From assembly GCA_964620605.1 (NCBI GenBank), contig CAZUHQ010000009.1, positions 1 to 64,000 on the forward strand: a stretch of 64,000 nucleotides of DNA, written 5' to 3'. Below the pieces are notes generated by a model. It was given only the letters and a program-made list of their open reading frames with translations, had not been told where the DNA came from and did no database searches. This DNA is from Thalassotalea_E sp964620605 (GTDB lineage: Bacteria; Pseudomonadota; Gammaproteobacteria; Enterobacterales; Alteromonadaceae). Position 1 is the stretch's first letter, and each line of letters starts with the position of its first letter. The translations under genes were made by a program, and so were the position numbers. Of this stretch, positions 53,587-62,367 are shown piece after piece.

Positions 53587-54300
53587 ATGAAAATAGCCGT
53601 TAACCAAGCAACACTCATTAAACGCTATAAACGCTTTCTTGCCGATATCACCCTAACGGATGATTCCACAACCACGATACATTGCGCGAATACCGGCGCG
53701 ATGACCGGCTGTGCAACACCTGGTGATAGCGTTTATTACAGCACATCAAATAACCCTAAGCGTAAATATCCCTTTAGCTGGGAATGTACTTTCACCCAGC
53801 AACAGCATTGGATCTGTGTCAATACCATTCGAGCCAACCAAGTGGTTGAACAAGCACTATTGCAAGGGAAAATACCTGAATTAGCTGGCTTTAGTACATT
53901 GCAACGAGAGGTAAAATACGGCAGTGAAAACAGTAAAATCGATTTTCTATTAACGGACGATAATCAACAGAAAACGTATATCGAAGTTAAAAGTGTCACT
54001 TTACTGAAAAATGGCCAAGGCTATTTCCCTGATGCCGTGACAACTCGCGGACAAAAGCATTTACGCGAATTAATCGAGATGGCAGCACAAGGCGACAAAG
54101 CGGTATTGCTATTCGCCGTACTACATTCAGGCATTCATTCAGTGCAGGCTGCCAGGCACATAGATCCACAATATGCCGAGCTATTGGCAAGTGCCAAACA
54201 ACAGGGAGTTGAAGTCTTGGCCTATCAGGCAAATTTTACTCATAACGGCGATGATATTGAAATCAGTCTTGAAAACCGGCTGGAAGTCGTCATCAAATAA
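53587..54300 (+). CDS. sfsA: Sugar fermentation stimulation protein homolog
   Basis: A 237-residue protein with an OB-like N-domain and a PD-(D/E)xK nuclease-like core (GSENSKIDFLLTDD, then TYIEVKSVTL). E. coli SfsA was described as a regulator of maltose metabolism, though a nuclease-like role is also possible. It precedes dksA as in E. coli. Confidence 0.95.
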   Translation: MKIAVNQATLIKRYKRFLADITLTDDSTTTIHCANTGAMTGCATPGDSVYYSTSNNPKRKYPFSWECTFTQQQHWICVNTIRANQVVEQALLQGKIPELAGFSTLQREVKYGSENSKIDFLLTDDNQQKTYIEVKSVTLLKNGQGYFPDAVTTRGQKHLRELIEMAAQGDKAVLLFAVLHSGIHSVQAARHIDPQYAELLASAKQQGVEVLAYQANFTHNGDDIEISLENRLEVVIK

Positions 54301-54563
54301 TCAAACAAAGCATTGACGAATTAGGGTAAAACTTGCTAAAAAAGTGGGCTTGCAGATGAATATTTCAATATTTCTTAATTTTTAATCAAGCTAATTTATT
54401 GAATTTTATCTTAAATTTAATTTTTTATTGAATCTTTCTTGATTTTTATTCTCTGTAACACAATATAGTTCTGATATTTCAGGTCTATTTATAATTGGCA
54501 CTTGCAATTAAATAACCTAAGTGAGTTAGGATATTTAATTTATTTAGCATTAGGAGACTTAGC

Positions 54564-55004
54564 ATGCCAAATCAAAAAGCTTTAGGTATTTTAGCCTTGG
54601 CAGGGGTAGCACCTTACCAGGAGAAACCTAACGAAGAATACATGAACCCTGAGCAATTAGAGCATTTCAAAAAAATCCTAGATGCTTGGCGTGTACAATT
54701 ACGTGAAGAAGTTGACCGTACTGTAACCCATATGAAAGATGAAGCGGCAAACTTCCCGGATCCGGTAGATCGTGCTGCACAAGAAGAAGAATTCAGTTTA
54801 GAGTTGCGTACTCGTGACCGTGAACGTAAGTTGATCAAGAAAATTGAAAAGACCTTACAGTTAATCGAAGATGATGATTTTGGCTTTTGTAAAGCCTGTG
54901 GTATCGAAATTGGCATTCGTCGTTTAGAAGCGCGACCAACCGCAGACCTTTGTATTGAATGTAAAACCTTAGCTGAAATCAAAGAACGTCAACTCGCTGG
55001 TTAA
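54564..55004 (+). CDS. dksA: RNA polymerase-binding transcription factor DksA
   Basis: A 146-residue ppGpp cofactor that enters the polymerase secondary channel. The coiled-coil tip acidic residues D66 and D69 are in DPVDRAAQEEEF. Zinc ligands are C109, C112, C130 and C133. AGGAGA lies upstream of the ATG. The 263-base AT-rich leader (54301-54563) has no ORF and carries a small hairpin CCTAA-GTGAG-TTAGG. It begins the gluQ-pcnB-folK-panBC order found in E. coli. Confidence 0.98.
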   Translation: MPNQKALGILALAGVAPYQEKPNEEYMNPEQLEHFKKILDAWRVQLREEVDRTVTHMKDEAANFPDPVDRAAQEEEFSLELRTRDRERKLIKKIEKTLQLIEDDDFGFCKACGIEIGIRRLEARPTADLCIECKTLAEIKERQLAG

Positions 55005-55020
55005 TCACCTTACAACGGCG

Positions 55021-55914
55021 ATGACTCAAACATCTGAGCGACCACACATTTATCGTGGTCGCTTTGCTCCTTCCCCATCCGGTAACCTCCATTTTGGTTC
55101 TTTAATCAGTGCATTAGCAAGTTTTCTTGATGCCCGTAAAAATAATGGCAGCTGGCTGGTACGGATTGAAGATATCGATCCACCACGAGAGCAAGCAGGT
55201 GCCAGTGATGCAATTTTACGTACCCTTGAAGCCTATGGACTACACTGGGACGAGTCAGTTTTTTATCAAAGTCAGCAAACGCAGCGTTACCAGGAAATTA
55301 TCGACCAGTTATTTGCACAACAGCAATGTTATTACTGCCAGTGCAGCCGGGCACAAATCAAAGCGATTGGCGGAATTTATCAAGGGTATTGCCGCCATTT
55401 AAATCTACCAAAAGAGCATAATGCAATTCGGGTGATCAACCCTTATGGCATCGCGACATTTCACGACTTAATTCAGGGAAAAGTCAGCTGCGACCCTCTA
55501 CTGGCAGAAGAAGACTTTATTATTTTTAGAAAGGACGGTTTATTTGCCTACCAATTGGCGGTAGTAGCCGATGATATTGAGCAGCAAATTTCTCATATCG
55601 TTCGCGGATGTGATTTATTAGAGCCAAGTTGTCGCCAGCTCAGCTTTTACCGTATTCTCAATGTTCAAACACCAAAATTTGCCCATGTGCCGCTGGCGGT
55701 AACCGAGCAAGGTTATAAGCTCAGCAAACAAAACAAAGCACCTGCCATCGATATCAAAACACCACAGCCGTCATTAATTGCAGCATTAGAGTTTTTAGGG
55801 CAACAGCCTCCTCAGGAACTGCTTAGTTATTCAGTCACGGAAATTCTGCAATGGGGAATTGAGCATTGGCAACTTAATAAGGTGCCGAAAAAACAGCAAA
55901 TTGCCATCGATTAA
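55021..55914 (+). CDS. gluQ: Glutamyl-Q tRNA(Asp) synthetase
   Basis: A 297-residue paralog of the GluRS catalytic domain that puts glutamate on queuosine-34 of tRNA(Asp). The HIGH-like motif is APSPSGNLHFGSL and the KMSKS-like motif is YKLSKQNKAP. A zinc site is formed by CQCSR and YCRH. The anticodon-binding domain of GluRS is absent, as expected. It starts 16 bases after dksA. Confidence 0.97.
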   Translation: MTQTSERPHIYRGRFAPSPSGNLHFGSLISALASFLDARKNNGSWLVRIEDIDPPREQAGASDAILRTLEAYGLHWDESVFYQSQQTQRYQEIIDQLFAQQQCYYCQCSRAQIKAIGGIYQGYCRHLNLPKEHNAIRVINPYGIATFHDLIQGKVSCDPLLAEEDFIIFRKDGLFAYQLAVVADDIEQQISHIVRGCDLLEPSCRQLSFYRILNVQTPKFAHVPLAVTEQGYKLSKQNKAPAIDIKTPQPSLIAALEFLGQQPPQELLSYSVTEILQWGIEHWQLNKVPKKQQIAID

Positions 55915-56028
55915 CCTTGAACAATTAGAGATAAAATCAACACAATTGCTGTTTTTTCATTCTCTTTTAGCGCCTGCTGTTATAGAATTGCCAGCAAAAT
56001 TTTTTCTTTCTTTAAAAGGTATAGTGTC

Positions 56029-57432
56029 ATCAAACGCGTGCTCAATCTGTGTAAAAAAGTTTTAGGTCAACCGAGATCAAAAAAACAGTCTGCTTTCCCT
56101 AGCTCATCACCACAAATTTACACCAGAGATCAACACCCGGTTTCGCGCAATTTACTCAGTGCCAATGCACTTAAGGTGCTGTATCGTTTGAACAAAGCTG
56201 GTTATGACGCTTACTTAGTTGGCGGCGGGGTACGCGATATTCTACTTGGATTAGCACCGAAAGATTTTGATATCGCCACCAACGCAACACCAGAACAGAT
56301 TAAGGCACTATTTCGCAATTGCCGATTAATAGGCCGTCGCTTTCGCCTCGCCCATATTGTTTTTGGCAGGGAAATTATCGAAGTGGCCACCTTTAGGGGT
56401 CACCACGACACCGCGCCGAAAAAACAGCAAGATTGCCAGAAAACCTCCAAGCAAAGCGAGCACGGCATGTTACTGCGCGATAATATTTACGGCAGCATTG
56501 AAGAAGATGCCGAGCGTCGCGATTTCACCATTAATGCACTCTATTACTCAAGTGCAGATTTTAAAGTATATGACTTTGCCAATGGCCTAGCTGATATTAA
56601 AGCACGAATGATACGTTTAATTGGCGATCCTGAGACTCGCTACCGCGAAGACCCGGTGCGCATGCTTAGGGCTATCCGCTTTGCCACTAAACTTGATATG
56701 ACAATCGCCCCGGAAACCGAACAACCGATTAAAACCCTAGCGCCGCTGCTGGATAATATTCCGCCAGCCCGGATGTTTGAAGAATTCTTAAAACTGTTTT
56801 TATCCGGCAAGGCGCAGGCAAATTATCAGCACTTAATGCATTACCAGTTACTGCAATATTTTTTCCCGATTTTAATACAAGCACTGAACAATCGGGAATT
56901 GCCATTTATTAAGCCATTTATTATCAAAGCGCTCAACAATACTGACGAGCGCATCAATAGCAATAAACGGGTAACTCCGGCATTTTTATTCGCCGCGATA
57001 TTATGGTACCCGCTGCAAAAACAAGTCACACAATTACGCCAACAGACCCAGCTTACCGCCCAGGACGCCTTTTTTAGCGCCTTAAGTGAATTGATGTCTG
57101 AGCAGCAGCGCAGTATCGCCATTCCAAAACGCTTTCAGGCAGTGATCAAAGACATCTGGATCTTGCAAGATAAACTTAATAAACGTGAAGGTAAAAAAGC
57201 CTTTAAAACTTTTGAGCATCCAAAATTCAGAGCAGGTTATGACTTTTTACTATTAAGAGCCGAAATAGAACAAGACCCACAACTACAGGCATTAGCCAAG
57301 TGGTGGACTGATTTCCAGATAAGCGGTCATGACACTCAGCAGCAAATGGTGAAAACAATTGGCCGCACTAGCGCACGCCGCAGCCCAAGAAAACGTCGTA
57401 AACCTAAAGTAAAAACCACGGCGAGCGAATAA
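56029..57432 (+). CDS. pcnB: Poly(A) polymerase I, probable AUC start
   Basis: Adds poly(A) tails to RNA 3' ends to promote decay. Catalytic GGGVRDILLG and the DFD metal pair lie early in the protein; RRFRLAHI and the Arg/Lys-rich tail RRSPRKRRKPK are also typical. A GTG at 56038 is possible (464 residues). However, the aligned N-terminus KRVLNLCKKVL extends beyond it. An in-frame ATC at 56029 lies nine bases after AAAAGG, ideal spacing. E. coli pcnB is known to use the inefficient AUU codon, so a non-canonical AUC start (467 residues) fits. The stop overlaps folK by one base. Confidence 0.93.
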   Translation: MKRVLNLCKKVLGQPRSKKQSAFPSSSPQIYTRDQHPVSRNLLSANALKVLYRLNKAGYDAYLVGGGVRDILLGLAPKDFDIATNATPEQIKALFRNCRLIGRRFRLAHIVFGREIIEVATFRGHHDTAPKKQQDCQKTSKQSEHGMLLRDNIYGSIEEDAERRDFTINALYYSSADFKVYDFANGLADIKARMIRLIGDPETRYREDPVRMLRAIRFATKLDMTIAPETEQPIKTLAPLLDNIPPARMFEEFLKLFLSGKAQANYQHLMHYQLLQYFFPILIQALNNRELPFIKPFIIKALNNTDERINSNKRVTPAFLFAAILWYPLQKQVTQLRQQTQLTAQDAFFSALSELMSEQQRSIAIPKRFQAVIKDIWILQDKLNKREGKKAFKTFEHPKFRAGYDFLLLRAEIEQDPQLQALAKWWTDFQISGHDTQQQMVKTIGRTSARRSPRKRRKPKVKTTASE

Positions 57433-57923
57433 TGAACACCGCTTATATTGGACTTGGCAGTAATCTTGATGATCCTGAATTACAAATCAGGCAAGCAGTT
57501 GCAGCAATACGCCATATCCCACAGAGCCAGGTGAGCAAAATATCATCGCTCTATCACAGTCGCCCTATGGGGCCACAAGATCAACCAGATTATATGAATG
57601 CCGTACTGGCACTGGAAACGGAATTAACGCCGCTTGAATTGTTAGATCAGCTCCAAGCAATAGAAAATAACGCCGGGCGGGTAAGAAAAGATCAGCGCTG
57701 GGACGCGCGGGTGCTGGATTTGGATATCTTACTCTATAACAGCCAGATCATTAATAATGAGCGTTTAACAGTCCCCCATTATGGTTTGAAAGAACGAGAA
57801 TTTGTTCTGCTGCCGTTAGCTGAAATTTGCAGTGAATTATTATTGCCTGATGGCGACAAGATCAGCGATTTAGCCAACAATATCGCAACCAATGACCTAA
57901 AAGTCCACAGCCAATTGAGCTAA
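57432..57923 (+). CDS. folK: 2-amino-4-hydroxy-6-hydroxymethyldihydropteridine pyrophosphokinase
   Basis: A 163-residue HPPK of folate synthesis, transferring pyrophosphate from ATP to the pterin. Motifs YIGLGSNLDDPELQIRQAV, SSLYHSRPMGPQDQPDYMNA and RWDARVLDLDILLYN are clear. Its ATG overlaps the pcnB stop (TAATG). Confidence 0.97.
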   Translation: MNTAYIGLGSNLDDPELQIRQAVAAIRHIPQSQVSKISSLYHSRPMGPQDQPDYMNAVLALETELTPLELLDQLQAIENNAGRVRKDQRWDARVLDLDILLYNSQIINNERLTVPHYGLKEREFVLLPLAEICSELLLPDGDKISDLANNIATNDLKVHSQLS

Positions 57924-58007
57924 TAGCCACAAATACGCTAGAATAGAACACTTAGCTTAAACGGGACGACAATAATAAAAACCTCCCTAATAAATACTGG
58001 AGCTCAG

Positions 58008-58802
58008 ATGGCAAAAGTGACCACAGCAACCTTGCAAAAAATGAAGCAGCAAGGAGAAAAGATCTCAACGATTACCGCCTATGACGCAAGCTTTGCAAAG
58101 ATTTTCGACCAGGCAGGCATTCACGCCATTTTAATTGGCGACTCCCTTGGCATGGTATTGCAAGGGCAAGACGATACCTTACCGGTTGATATTGAGCACA
58201 TGGCTTACCACACTCAATGTGTTAAACGCGGCGTAGAAAATACACTGATCATCAGCGATATGCCGTTTATGAGCTATGCCACGAAAGAGCAAGCATTTAT
58301 TAATGCCGCCAAATTAATGCAGGCAGGTGCCAGCATGGTCAAACTCGAAGGTGGTTTATGGCTCGCCGACACCATTAAGGGTCTGGTAGAGCGCGGTATT
58401 CCGGTTTGTGCCCACTTGGGTTTAACACCACAGTCCGTCAATGTTTTTGGCGGCTTTAAGGTTCAAGGTCGAGATCAGCAAAAAGCCGAGGAAATGATTG
58501 AACATGCCAAAGCATTAGAAACTGCCGGCGCGCAATTATTAGTACTTGAATGTATTCCTGCAGACCTGGGCAAAGCAATATCTGAGGCGATTAGCATTCC
58601 AACAATAGGTATCGGCGCGGGTAAAGATACCGACGGACAAATCTTGGTAATGCACGATGCCCTGGGTATTTCCTGTAGCTATATGCCGAAATTTTCCCGT
58701 AACTTCCTGATCGATACCGGCGATATCAAAAAAGCGATTGAGCTTTATATTTCCGAAGTCAGTAAAGGGAACTTCCCCGGTGATGAGCATATCTTTAAAT
58801 AG
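58008..58802 (+). CDS. panB: Ketopantoate hydroxymethyltransferase
   Basis: The first step of pantothenate synthesis, converting 2-oxoisovalerate and methylene-THF to ketopantoate. It has 264 residues. Metal and substrate loops are in AILIGDSLGMVLQGQD and VKLEGG; PTIGIGAGKDTDGQILVMHD is typical. TGGAG precedes the ATG. panC follows by eight bases. Confidence 0.98.
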   Translation: MAKVTTATLQKMKQQGEKISTITAYDASFAKIFDQAGIHAILIGDSLGMVLQGQDDTLPVDIEHMAYHTQCVKRGVENTLIISDMPFMSYATKEQAFINAAKLMQAGASMVKLEGGLWLADTIKGLVERGIPVCAHLGLTPQSVNVFGGFKVQGRDQQKAEEMIEHAKALETAGAQLLVLECIPADLGKAISEAISIPTIGIGAGKDTDGQILVMHDALGISCSYMPKFSRNFLIDTGDIKKAIELYISEVSKGNFPGDEHIFK

Positions 58803-58810
58803 GCAGGTTA

Positions 58811-59656
58811 ATGAAAACAGTCAGTGAAATCACACAATTACGCCAAACCATTAAAGCCTGGCACCAGCAAGGGTTAACCGTCGCCTTCGTCCCGACCATG
58901 GGTAACTTACACGCCGGTCATATTTCCCTAGTAACTGAAGCCCATAAGCACGCAGATAAGGTAGTTGCCAGTATCTTTGTTAACCCGATGCAGTTTGGTG
59001 CTAACGAGGACATCGACAGCTATCCGCGAACTTTAGCCGACGATCAGCAAAAGCTTATTGCCGCAGGTACAGATTTACTATTTACCCCGACACCTGAGGT
59101 TATTTATCCTAAAGGCTTGGACAAGCAAAGCTTTGTTGAAGTGCCGAATGTCTCTGAAGGCTATTGCGGTGAAAGCCGTCCCGGCCATTTTAGAGGAGTT
59201 GCCACCGTGGTTTGTAAGCTGTTTAATCTGGTACAACCGGATGTCGCCTGCTTTGGTTTAAAAGACTATCAGCAGGTACAAGTCATTCAGACCATGGTAG
59301 AAGACCTGTCGATGCCAATCACTATTATTCCGGTAGCAACCGTCAGAGAAGCCAGTGGCTTGGCACTGAGTTCAAGAAACGATTATCTCACCGAGGAAGA
59401 AAAGAAGATCGCACCGGCACTGAATCAGAATATTCAGTGGCTGGCAGAGCAGGTCAAAGAAAATAACGATTTTATTGGTTTAGCGAAAAAAGCGGCGAGT
59501 TTTATCGATAATGCCGGATTAAAAACCGATTATATCCACATCTGCCATGCCGGCACCTTACAACCGGCCAGTGAGGATGATAAGGAACTGGTGATCTTGG
59601 CGGCTGCCCATTGTGGCAAAGCAAGATTGATCGACAACATGCAAGTCAAGCTGTAA
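58811..59656 (+). CDS. panC: Pantothenate synthetase
   Basis: A 281-residue ligase joining pantoate and beta-alanine with ATP. The HIGH-like PTMGNLHAGHISLV, the SIFVNPMQFGANED block and the KMSKS-like ALSSRNDYL are present. No panD follows. The beta-alanine source is probably the PLP enzyme at 60350-61993. The operon ends at the terminator at 59982-60012 after a repeat-rich tail. Confidence 0.98.
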   Translation: MKTVSEITQLRQTIKAWHQQGLTVAFVPTMGNLHAGHISLVTEAHKHADKVVASIFVNPMQFGANEDIDSYPRTLADDQQKLIAAGTDLLFTPTPEVIYPKGLDKQSFVEVPNVSEGYCGESRPGHFRGVATVVCKLFNLVQPDVACFGLKDYQQVQVIQTMVEDLSMPITIIPVATVREASGLALSSRNDYLTEEEKKIAPALNQNIQWLAEQVKENNDFIGLAKKAASFIDNAGLKTDYIHICHAGTLQPASEDDKELVILAAAHCGKARLIDNMQVKL

Positions 59657-59866
59657 GATTTTAATCAGAGTTACAGTTTATTTATAAAGTAGTAGGTCGT
59701 CCTGAGGGTAGCGAAGTGCGACGAGATACATTGAAACATCAGGTAATTTTGTTGAAGTAAACTCCGACCGACAACTCCTGTACATCGTCGCTCTTTTACG
59801 TCCATGTAACCGCGACATTGCCTGCACGGATGCAGGTACTTAGCGTGAGCAGGACGTGGAAGCTGA

Positions 59867-59981
59867 CCGTACATCCTGTACATATACGAAATTATGCTCC
59901 TGCAATTTCGCTATACCGTACATCCTGTACATATACGAAATTATGCTCCTGCAATTTCGCTATACCGTACATCCTGTACAT
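59867..59981. repeat. 49-bp tandem repeat of paired hairpins, 2.3 copies
   Basis: The unit starts at 59867, 59916 and 59965 (partial). Each full copy contains the palindrome GTACA-TCC-TGTAC and a second inverted repeat CGAAATT-N10-AATTTCG. The two full copies look identical by eye. A T-rich terminator follows immediately. Confidence 0.85.
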
Positions 59982-60012
59982 AAAAAAGCCGGAACTGGGT
60001 TCCGGCTTTTTT
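59982..60012. terminator. Bidirectional terminator after panBC
   Basis: AAAAAAGCCGGAAC / GGTTCCGGCTTTTTT pairs along about 13 bases with a short loop. Flanking A and T runs let it also end the minus-strand small gene at 60028. Confidence 0.9.
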
Positions 60013-60027
60013 ACTCTCTGGGAAAGC

Positions 60028-60153
60028 TTACTCGTATGAACGCTCCATCCACATAAGCTGGCTTTTTAAATCTTCAATTTCTTTTTGTGCTTCAATCAGT
60101 TGTTGCTCAATTGACAGCTCTTCGATCTTATTTTCTTCGATAAATTCTGGCAT
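60028..60153 (-). CDS. Small acidic coiled-coil protein of unknown function
   Basis: A 41-residue protein (from ATG 60153) with a heptad-like helix: EELSIEQQLIEAQKEIEDLK, ending WMERSYE. The start is chosen for GAAGAG six bases upstream. ATG 60174 (48 residues) has no good site. It resembles SlyX-type small coiled-coil proteins only in a general way. It sits alone between the panBC terminator and panP. Function unknown. Confidence 0.6.
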   Translation of the reverse strand: MPEFIEENKIEELSIEQQLIEAQKEIEDLKSQLMWMERSYE

Positions 60154-60349
60154 TTTATTCTCTTCACTATGCATAGTACGACCCCGAAAATGTAACCACA
60201 GTTGAATTATTACACACAAACTTTCATTTTGTAAGTTTTTTGAAAGAAAAACCTTCCGATTAGAAAGAAATAACTGTAAAAAAGAAATAACAAAGCAAGG
60301 TTTTCTATTGATATTTCAATCACTAAAACCTTGCTCGATAAAGATGAAA

Positions 60350-61993
60350 TTATGCAGTTTGTTCGTTAGCTAGCGAGAGTAGCTGAGGCAGCAGATTTTT
60401 ACTTTCATTGGCAAGTTCCACCTGCTCAGCTAAAACATCATTGAGGATATCATTTGAGGTTAATGGATTTGCCAGCACCACACGAAAGACCAGGGTTTTT
60501 CTGCCGTAATACTTCTGCACTTCAATTCGTGTCCTTGAGACAAACGATTTGCCATTTTCCCGTTGCCGTTTCTGGATAAATTTAGTCAGTTTATCCAAAA
60601 TACCATTGACCTTATTTTGATTCGCTTTATCACTGCTTGCCAGTAAGGCTTGCACTACCGCCGGATTATAGCGATAAGTTAGCAAACATAATTCGGGTTT
60701 AGTAACCAGTTCAAAATCCGGATGCTGCTCGATTAAATCAGCAAAATAGTTTGCTTTTTCAATACTTTGATTGATTAACAATTCATAACCCGGACGACTG
60801 ATAATATGCAAACTGGCATAAACCAGCATCGCCATACCAGGACGAGAACCTTCCAAAGTATGAGAGCCCAAATCTTTAGAACCCTTACGGAGAATATATT
60901 CAGCGTGATGTTCGATAGCCGCTACCGACGCCGGGTTTTTAAATACCACCAAGCCTGCGCCCATAGGGACATACATTTGTTTATGAGCATCGATAGTGAC
61001 AGAATCCGCTTGTTCGACACCATTTAATAGTGATCTGTGTTTCTCAGATAATAAGGTTGCTCCGCCCCAGGCGGCATCGACATGAAAATGACATTGATAC
61101 TGCTTGGCAATTGCTGCCATTTCTTCCAGCGGGTCGATATTACCGGTTTCAGTGGTGCCAGCAACGCCGATAATACTCAGTACTCGAATATTGTTGTCAG
61201 CCAGCTCCTGACATTTAGCTTTAAGCAGCTGGCAATCAATTTTGTTATTAGCATCGGTCGGAATGGCAATCACACTATCTTGGCCGATCCCTAATACATC
61301 GGCGGATTTTTTCAGTGAATAATGACCACGGCTTGACACTAAAATCGCTAAACCGTCGTATTGATAGTGCTTTAACGCTTTATACAACCCTTCGCGCGCA
61401 ACCCCTTTAAAGTCGCCGTCGGCTTTAAGCAGGTTATTTCGCGCCACCCAAAGAGCAGTCAGGTTTGCCACCGTGCCGCCAGAACAAAAGGCACCGAGCG
61501 AATGGTTAGCGCTGTGCATCCACTTGTGATAAAAGCTTTCGTTATCCCGATACACCAGGCGATGCATCATGCCTAACACCTGACGCTCTAACGGGGTAAA
61601 GGCTTTGGAGGTTTCGATTTTCACCAGGTTTTGATTCAAACCAACCATTAACTTGGATAACGGCAAAATAAAATATGGCAGGGCTGAAGTCATATGCCCG
61701 ATAAAGCTCGGACTGGAAGTATGAACGGATTGCGCCACCAGCTTATCGAGCAAATGATGCATATGCTCGGAAACAAAGGCTGGCTGTTCCGGAATTTGTG
61801 AGCAGGCAAAATCTTTCTCGATTTCCGATAATGCCATTTCTTTCGCCGCAATATGAGCACCCAGAAAGCCCGCTAAGTTTTGCGACATTTCTTGCTCAAT
61901 GCGCCCTAAGGTTGAGTCAGGCGCTTCGGGAATGGTAAAAATGCGATGTAAAGACTCTTGGGTTGCCTTAGCCGCGCGTTTACTTACCGTCAT
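60350..61993 (-). CDS. panP: PLP-dependent aspartate 1-decarboxylase (PanP type)
   Basis: A group II PLP decarboxylase of 547 residues. The PLP lysine is K338 in DAHKQM, preceded by HVDAAWGG (D306). CSGGTVANLTALW holds the phosphate-binding turn. The family is related to glutamate and diaminobutyrate decarboxylases. The branch next to panBC in Vibrio, Shewanella and Alteromonas is assigned as PanP. It makes beta-alanine from aspartate in genomes lacking the pyruvoyl enzyme PanD. Its place right after panBC supports this. It is encoded on the opposite strand with its own promoter region. Confidence 0.85.
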   Translation of the reverse strand: MTVSKRAAKATQESLHRIFTIPEAPDSTLGRIEQEMSQNLAGFLGAHIAAKEMALSEIEKDFACSQIPEQPAFVSEHMHHLLDKLVAQSVHTSSPSFIGHMTSALPYFILPLSKLMVGLNQNLVKIETSKAFTPLERQVLGMMHRLVYRDNESFYHKWMHSANHSLGAFCSGGTVANLTALWVARNNLLKADGDFKGVAREGLYKALKHYQYDGLAILVSSRGHYSLKKSADVLGIGQDSVIAIPTDANNKIDCQLLKAKCQELADNNIRVLSIIGVAGTTETGNIDPLEEMAAIAKQYQCHFHVDAAWGGATLLSEKHRSLLNGVEQADSVTIDAHKQMYVPMGAGLVVFKNPASVAAIEHHAEYILRKGSKDLGSHTLEGSRPGMAMLVYASLHIISRPGYELLINQSIEKANYFADLIEQHPDFELVTKPELCLLTYRYNPAVVQALLASSDKANQNKVNGILDKLTKFIQKRQRENGKSFVSRTRIEVQKYYGRKTLVFRVVLANPLTSNDILNDVLAEQVELANESKNLLPQLLSLANEQTA

Positions 61994-62113
61994 ACTTAAT
62001 CACTATTCTTGGCTTGTAACCACAAGCAAAACATTCAATATAAGTGCGGCACTTTAATAAAAAACCGACAAAAAGTCTCGTCTTTTATTTATTCTCGCGA
62101 TGACTGTACCTAG
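61994..62113. other. Short intergenic stretch, promoter of panP
   Basis: It lies between panP and the 32-residue ORF. Only an AT-rich leader is visible and no repeats stand out. Confidence 0.4.
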
Positions 62114-62212
62114 TTATGCAACTAGAGTTGCCAGATAAACAAAGCCTAATTCGACAATCGCCAAGCTGCTTAACGCCATCATTAATACATTTTTTTTAAC
62201 ATTGTTAGTCAT
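62114..62212 (-). CDS. 32-residue single-pass membrane protein
   Basis: A short ORF starts with ATG at 62212 behind a textbook AGGAG eight bases upstream and ends in TAA. The N-terminus is basic and polar (MTNNVKKN) and the rest is one hydrophobic helix (VLMMALSSLAIVELGFVYLA), as in small membrane peptides. It lies between panP and the TrmB-like gene on the same strand as both. I do not recognise a family. Too short for standard gene callers, but the ribosome site and the clean TM topology support it. Confidence 0.6.
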   Translation of the reverse strand: MTNNVKKNVLMMALSSLAIVELGFVYLATLVA

Positions 62213-62367
62213 TTTAATCACTCCTAGTAATAATGACTAACTACAATCAATTATCAGGCCAAGGATATAACCATCTGTTTAATAGGCAATTTTACAATGA
62301 AAGGTCAAACAAGGTTAAATAAATACAGGATAATAGACTAATGTTTAGCAAAATAAACCACATTATT

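Larger units (their letters stand above)
59657..60027. other. Repeat-rich intergenic stretch after panC
   Basis: A 371-base region without a credible gene. The left part (59690-59836) contains a hairpin CCTGCA-CGGA-TGCAGG at 59821-59836 and several TGTAC/GTCC phrases. The right part is the 49-bp tandem repeat and a terminator. Short open frames crossing the repeat only mirror its periodicity. Confidence 0.6.

Noticed and set aside
59818..60056. Open frames with repeated peptide SCTYTKLCSCNFAIPYI and a possible CRISPR-like array
   Set aside because: They only mirror the 49-bp tandem repeat. The units are contiguous without unique spacers and no cas genes are near, so neither genes nor CRISPR.
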